Below the pieces are notes generated by a model that worked only from the letters and a program-made list of their open reading frames with translations, had not been told where the DNA came from and ran no database searches. The position numbers were made by a program, and so were the translations under genes. This document shows positions 61,444-64,000 of a stretch of DNA of 64,000 bases, piece after piece (within the stretch, counting starts at the first letter, position 1; each line of letters opens with the position of its first letter). Location: NCBI RefSeq assembly GCF_021582895.2, contig NZ_CP091139.2, forward strand, positions 1,364,001 to 1,428,000, read 5' to 3'. Source of the DNA: Microbacterium elymi (GTDB lineage: Bacteria > Actinomycetota > Actinomycetes > Actinomycetales > Microbacteriaceae).

Positions 61444-62810
61444 TCAGTGCACGATTGCGGTCGACGCAGTGGGCAGCGCCGTGCCCAGGTACGCCCCCTC
61501 GCCCTCCAGCCGACGCTCGAGCTCGGCCACATCGACGGCGGCGGATGTCACGCCCGCACCGAGCGCCAGGTCGGCGGCGGTGCCCGCGGCCTGGCCCATG
61601 ACGAAGCACGGGCCGGTGACCCGGCCGGAGGACTGGCCGCGCTGCGCTCATCGAGGCGCAGCGCCCGGCGACCAGGAGGTTGTCGACCTGCTGGGGCACC
61701 AGCATCCGGTAGGGCAGCTGGTTGAAGCCGCGCGAGTCGGCCGGCGCGAAGCGGAACTCGACGTCGCCGATCACATGCGCCTCGACCGGCCACCCGTTCA
61801 CGCCGATGGTGTCGTCGAAGTCGGCGCAAGCCGAGCACGTCCTGCTCGGTCAGCTGGTAGGGCCCGACGATGCGCCGGGTCTCGCGGATGCCGATCTGCG
61901 GCGCGATGTCGACCACATAGGAGTCCTCGAAGCCGGGGGTGCGCTCGCGGATGAACGCGAACGTGTCGCGCACCTGACGGCGTCCCTGGATCTCGCCGCG
62001 GGTGAGCTGGCGCACGTCCGTCCCGTCGATGGCCGAGCCGTCCTCGTTCGAGAGCTGGGTCAGGTTGGAGCGCCACTCCAGCGGGTTGCGCTGCGGCCGG
62101 ACGATCGGCTTCTTGCGCGGGAAGCTGTGCGTCCCGGCGGCCTCGGCGTCCTCCATCAGCGTCCGGATGGTCTTCCACGCCGGCCCGGCCTGCACCGGGT
62201 CGACGCCGTTGATCCGGAACATCAGCGACGGGTAGAGCAGGTGCTCGCTCCGCTCGAACGGGGCGCCGGCCCAGGCCGCGACATCCCCGTCGCCGGAGGC
62301 GTCGATGAAGAATCGTCCGCGCACCAGGCCGGCGCCGGACTTCGACTCGACCACCACGCCGTCGATGCGACCCAGATCGTCGTGCACGAGGCCCTGCACC
62401 GCCGCGTGGAAGAGCAGCTCGGCGCCGGAGGCGAGCACGAGATCGTCGGCGGCCATCTTGTAGGCGGAGATGTCGAACGCCTGCGCCATGATGCGGCCCT
62501 CCACCGACAGGTGCGGTTCGCTCAGCCCGTCCAGCCGCTCGAGGCGCTCCAGCAGCTCGTCGGCGTAGCCGCGGATGACGCGCACGTCCTCGCCGTGGAC
62601 CCGGGCGTGCAGCCCGCAGAACGTGCTGAGTCCGCCCATCGTTCCGGCGCCGCCGAGGAACCCGTACCGCTCGATGAGCAGGGTCGAGCGGCCGACCCGG
62701 GCGGCTGCGGTGGCGGCCATGATCCCGGCGGGGCCGCCGCCGACGACGACGACCTCGTACTCGCCGATCACCGGCACCTCGCGTGCCGGCAGGGTCACGG
62801 TGGCGCTCAT
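61444..62810 (-). CDS. FAD-dependent oxidoreductase (FAD_oxidored family)
   Basis: A flavoprotein of about 454 residues: dinucleotide motif VVVGGGPAGIMAATAAARVG near 20-40, RYGFLGGAGTMGGLSTFCG, FIDASGDGDVAAWAG near 170 and the C-terminal FAD segment GRVTGPCFVMGQAAGTAADLAL. Two indels: near 61827 (extra A, GCAAGC) and near 61643. Its ATG overlaps the dehydratase stop, so the two are one operon. Substrate unknown. Confidence 0.82.
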
Positions 62811-64000
62811 GCCGACGCCTCCGCCCCGGCGAACGGCGCACGGTCGTCGTTCTCGCACGCCCCGCAGGCCCGGCAGCCGAGCACCGCGCCGCAGGAGAGC
62901 GGCTGGACCAGCTCGCGGTACTGGTCGAGGTAGCCGCCGCCGGCGTCACGCTGCTCGGTGGGAGCGTAGGGCTCCCGGGCCGCGAGCTCGTCGGCCGGCA
63001 CGCGCAGGTCGAGCGTCCCGGCGACCAGGTCGATGTGGATCACGTCCCCGTCGCGCACCCGGCCCAGCGGTCCGTCGGCGACGCCCTCGGGCGAGACCTC
63101 GCCCACGGTGATGCCCTGGTTGACCAGCCCGCTGAACTGCCCGTCGGTCACGAACGCGACCTTGTCGGCCAGCCCGCGGGCGTTCAGCGCGAAGATGAAC
63201 GACGAGGTGAAGCCGAGGGCCGGCCCGCCGACGGCTCCGATCCCGCGGATCACCGCGACGTCGCCGGGCTCGAGCGTTCCGTCCGTGATCGCGGCGATCC
63301 CCTGCTCGCGGCTGCCGAACACCCGCGCCGGGCCGGTGAACTGCTTCGGACCGGGGTCGGGCACCGGGCGCTTGGCGACTCCGCCGCCCGGTGCGAGCGA
63401 GCCGCGCAGCACGACGATCGCCGGGTCGGTGCTGTACGGGCGGTCCAGCGACCGGATGATGCTCCCGTCCGCCGGGACCGCGGCATCCGCGTTCTCGGCG
63501 AGCGTCTTCCCGGTGACGGTCAGCTGCCCGCCGTCCAGCAGCGGCATCAGCTCGCGCAGCACGGTGGCCCCGCCGCCGGCGTCCTCGAACTCCTCGGTGA
63601 GGGTCGGTCCGTTCGGGCGCACCGCGCACAGCACCGGGGTGGACCGGCCGAGGACGCGGTACTCCTCCCACACGTCGATGTCGACGCGGGCTTCGACGGC
63701 GATCGCCTGCAGGTGCTTGATCGTGGTGGTCGAGCCGCCGACCGCGAGCATCGCGCGCACGGCGTTGCGCACCGAGCCGGCGGTGATGATGTCGCGGGGC
63801 GGATGTCGCGCTCGATCATCGCGACCAGGGCCGCCGCCGACCGGCGGACGCTGTCCCACATCGGCTCGCTGTTGGCCCGGACCGGGGCGGCGCCGGGCAC
63901 CGCCATGCCGATGGCCTCGGCGACGATGTGCATCGAGTTGGCGGTCGCCAGTCCGGCGCACACCCCCGGTCCCAGGATCGCGTCGTCGGCCAGCTCCTGC
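62807..64000 (-). CDS. IlvD/Edd-family dehydratase, N-terminus beyond the window
   Basis: The C-terminal ~398 residues of a dihydroxy-acid/sugar-acid dehydratase: GPGVCAGLATANSMHIVAEAIGMAVPG (Fe-S Cys region), NAVRAMLAVGGSTTTIKHLQAIA, IRGIGAVGGPAL and FVTDGQFSGLVNQGITVGEVSPE. One C is missing in a C-run near 63796. The last 25 residues contain an unusual cysteine cluster (LSCGAVLGCRACGACEND). The partner FAD gene suggests a sugar-acid or hydroxy-acid pathway rather than branched-chain amino acid synthesis. Confidence 0.85.
   Translation of the reverse strand, partial: AGAGRRRDPGTGGVRRTGDRQLDAHRRRGHRHGGARRRPGPGQQRADVGQRPPVGGGPGRDDRARHPPRDIITAGSVRNAVRAMLAVGGSTTTIKHLQAIAVEARVDIDVWEEYRVLGRSTPVLCAVRPNGPTLTEEFEDAGGGATVLRELMPLLDGGQLTVTGKTLAENADAAVPADGSIIRSLDRPYSTDPAIVVLRGSLAPGGGVAKRPVPDPGPKQFTGPARVFGSREQGIAAITDGTLEPGDVAVIRGIGAVGGPALGFTSSFIFALNARGLADKVAFVTDGQFSGLVNQGITVGEVSPEGVADGPLGRVRDGDVIHIDLVAGTLDLRVPADELAAREPYAPTEQRDAGGGYLDQYRELVQPLSCGAVLGCRACGACENDDRAPFAGAEASA

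Overview
The window is GC-rich DNA with actinobacterial gene style: GTG starts, 4-bp ATGA overlaps between operon genes, frequent GAT-GCC and GCATCC codon pairs. It most resembles Microbacteriaceae, and Microbacterium is my best guess from codon flavour and gene content, which is an inference. Almost everything in it concerns uptake and breakdown of plant and lignin-derived aromatic acids. I see no tRNA, rRNA, phage, transposase or CRISPR.

Layout. 1-4.3 kb: a branched-chain/aromatic-type ABC transporter (livK, livH, a livM-livG fusion, start of livF). 4.4-8.2 kb: a shikimate kinase/dehydroquinate synthase fusion, an alpha/beta hydrolase-like gene and a MetE-like methyltransferase. 8.2-15.6 kb: the protocatechuate ortho-cleavage operon (iclR, pcaH, pcaG, pcaB, pcaD, pcaC), a second iclR, a 97-bp twin repeat and pobA. 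15.8-26.5 kb: an exporter, then a hydroxycinnamate (cou-type) cluster: marR, short-chain dehydrogenase, amidohydrolase, MaoC hydratase, CoA ligase, a complete NMT1/SsuA-type ABC importer and an MFS protein. 26.5-28.6 kb: PaaX-type regulator and acyl-CoA dehydrogenase. 28.8-32.5 kb: 3-hydroxybenzoate 4-monooxygenase (mobA), its MarR regulator and an MFS transporter. 32.6-39.1 kb: a second liv transporter with a MarR regulator and a CocE-type hydrolase. 39.4-49.9 kb: secreted hydrolase, SDR, a CGSC (UGSC-like) protein with its partner, IclR, and an oligopeptide-type ABC transporter. 50-61.4 kb: two tetrahydrofolate-dependent O-demethylase genes, one in an operon with metF and purU, and a gallate/4-oxalomesaconate operon (galB, galC, galD, a VOC extradiol dioxygenase, cupin, SDR). 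61.4-64 kb: MarR, an FAD oxidoreductase and an IlvD/Edd dehydratase cut by the window end.

Taken together, the genes suggest this flow: p-coumarate-type acids are shortened to 4-hydroxybenzoate (cou), hydroxylated to protocatechuate (pobA, or mobA from the 3-hydroxy isomer) and opened by PcaGH. Methoxylated acids are demethylated onto tetrahydrofolate, the methyl carbon leaves through MetF and PurU, and the gallate-like product is split through 4-oxalomesaconate to pyruvate and oxaloacetate. pcaIJ/pcaF are not in the window.

An important caveat: about 50 single-base indels break otherwise normal genes. More than 25 are the same event, an extra A (or T on the other strand) turning GCAGC into GCAAGC. 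I read them as base-calling errors, annotated each gene across them, and note where they are. Gene ends given here therefore span more than one raw reading frame in many cases.
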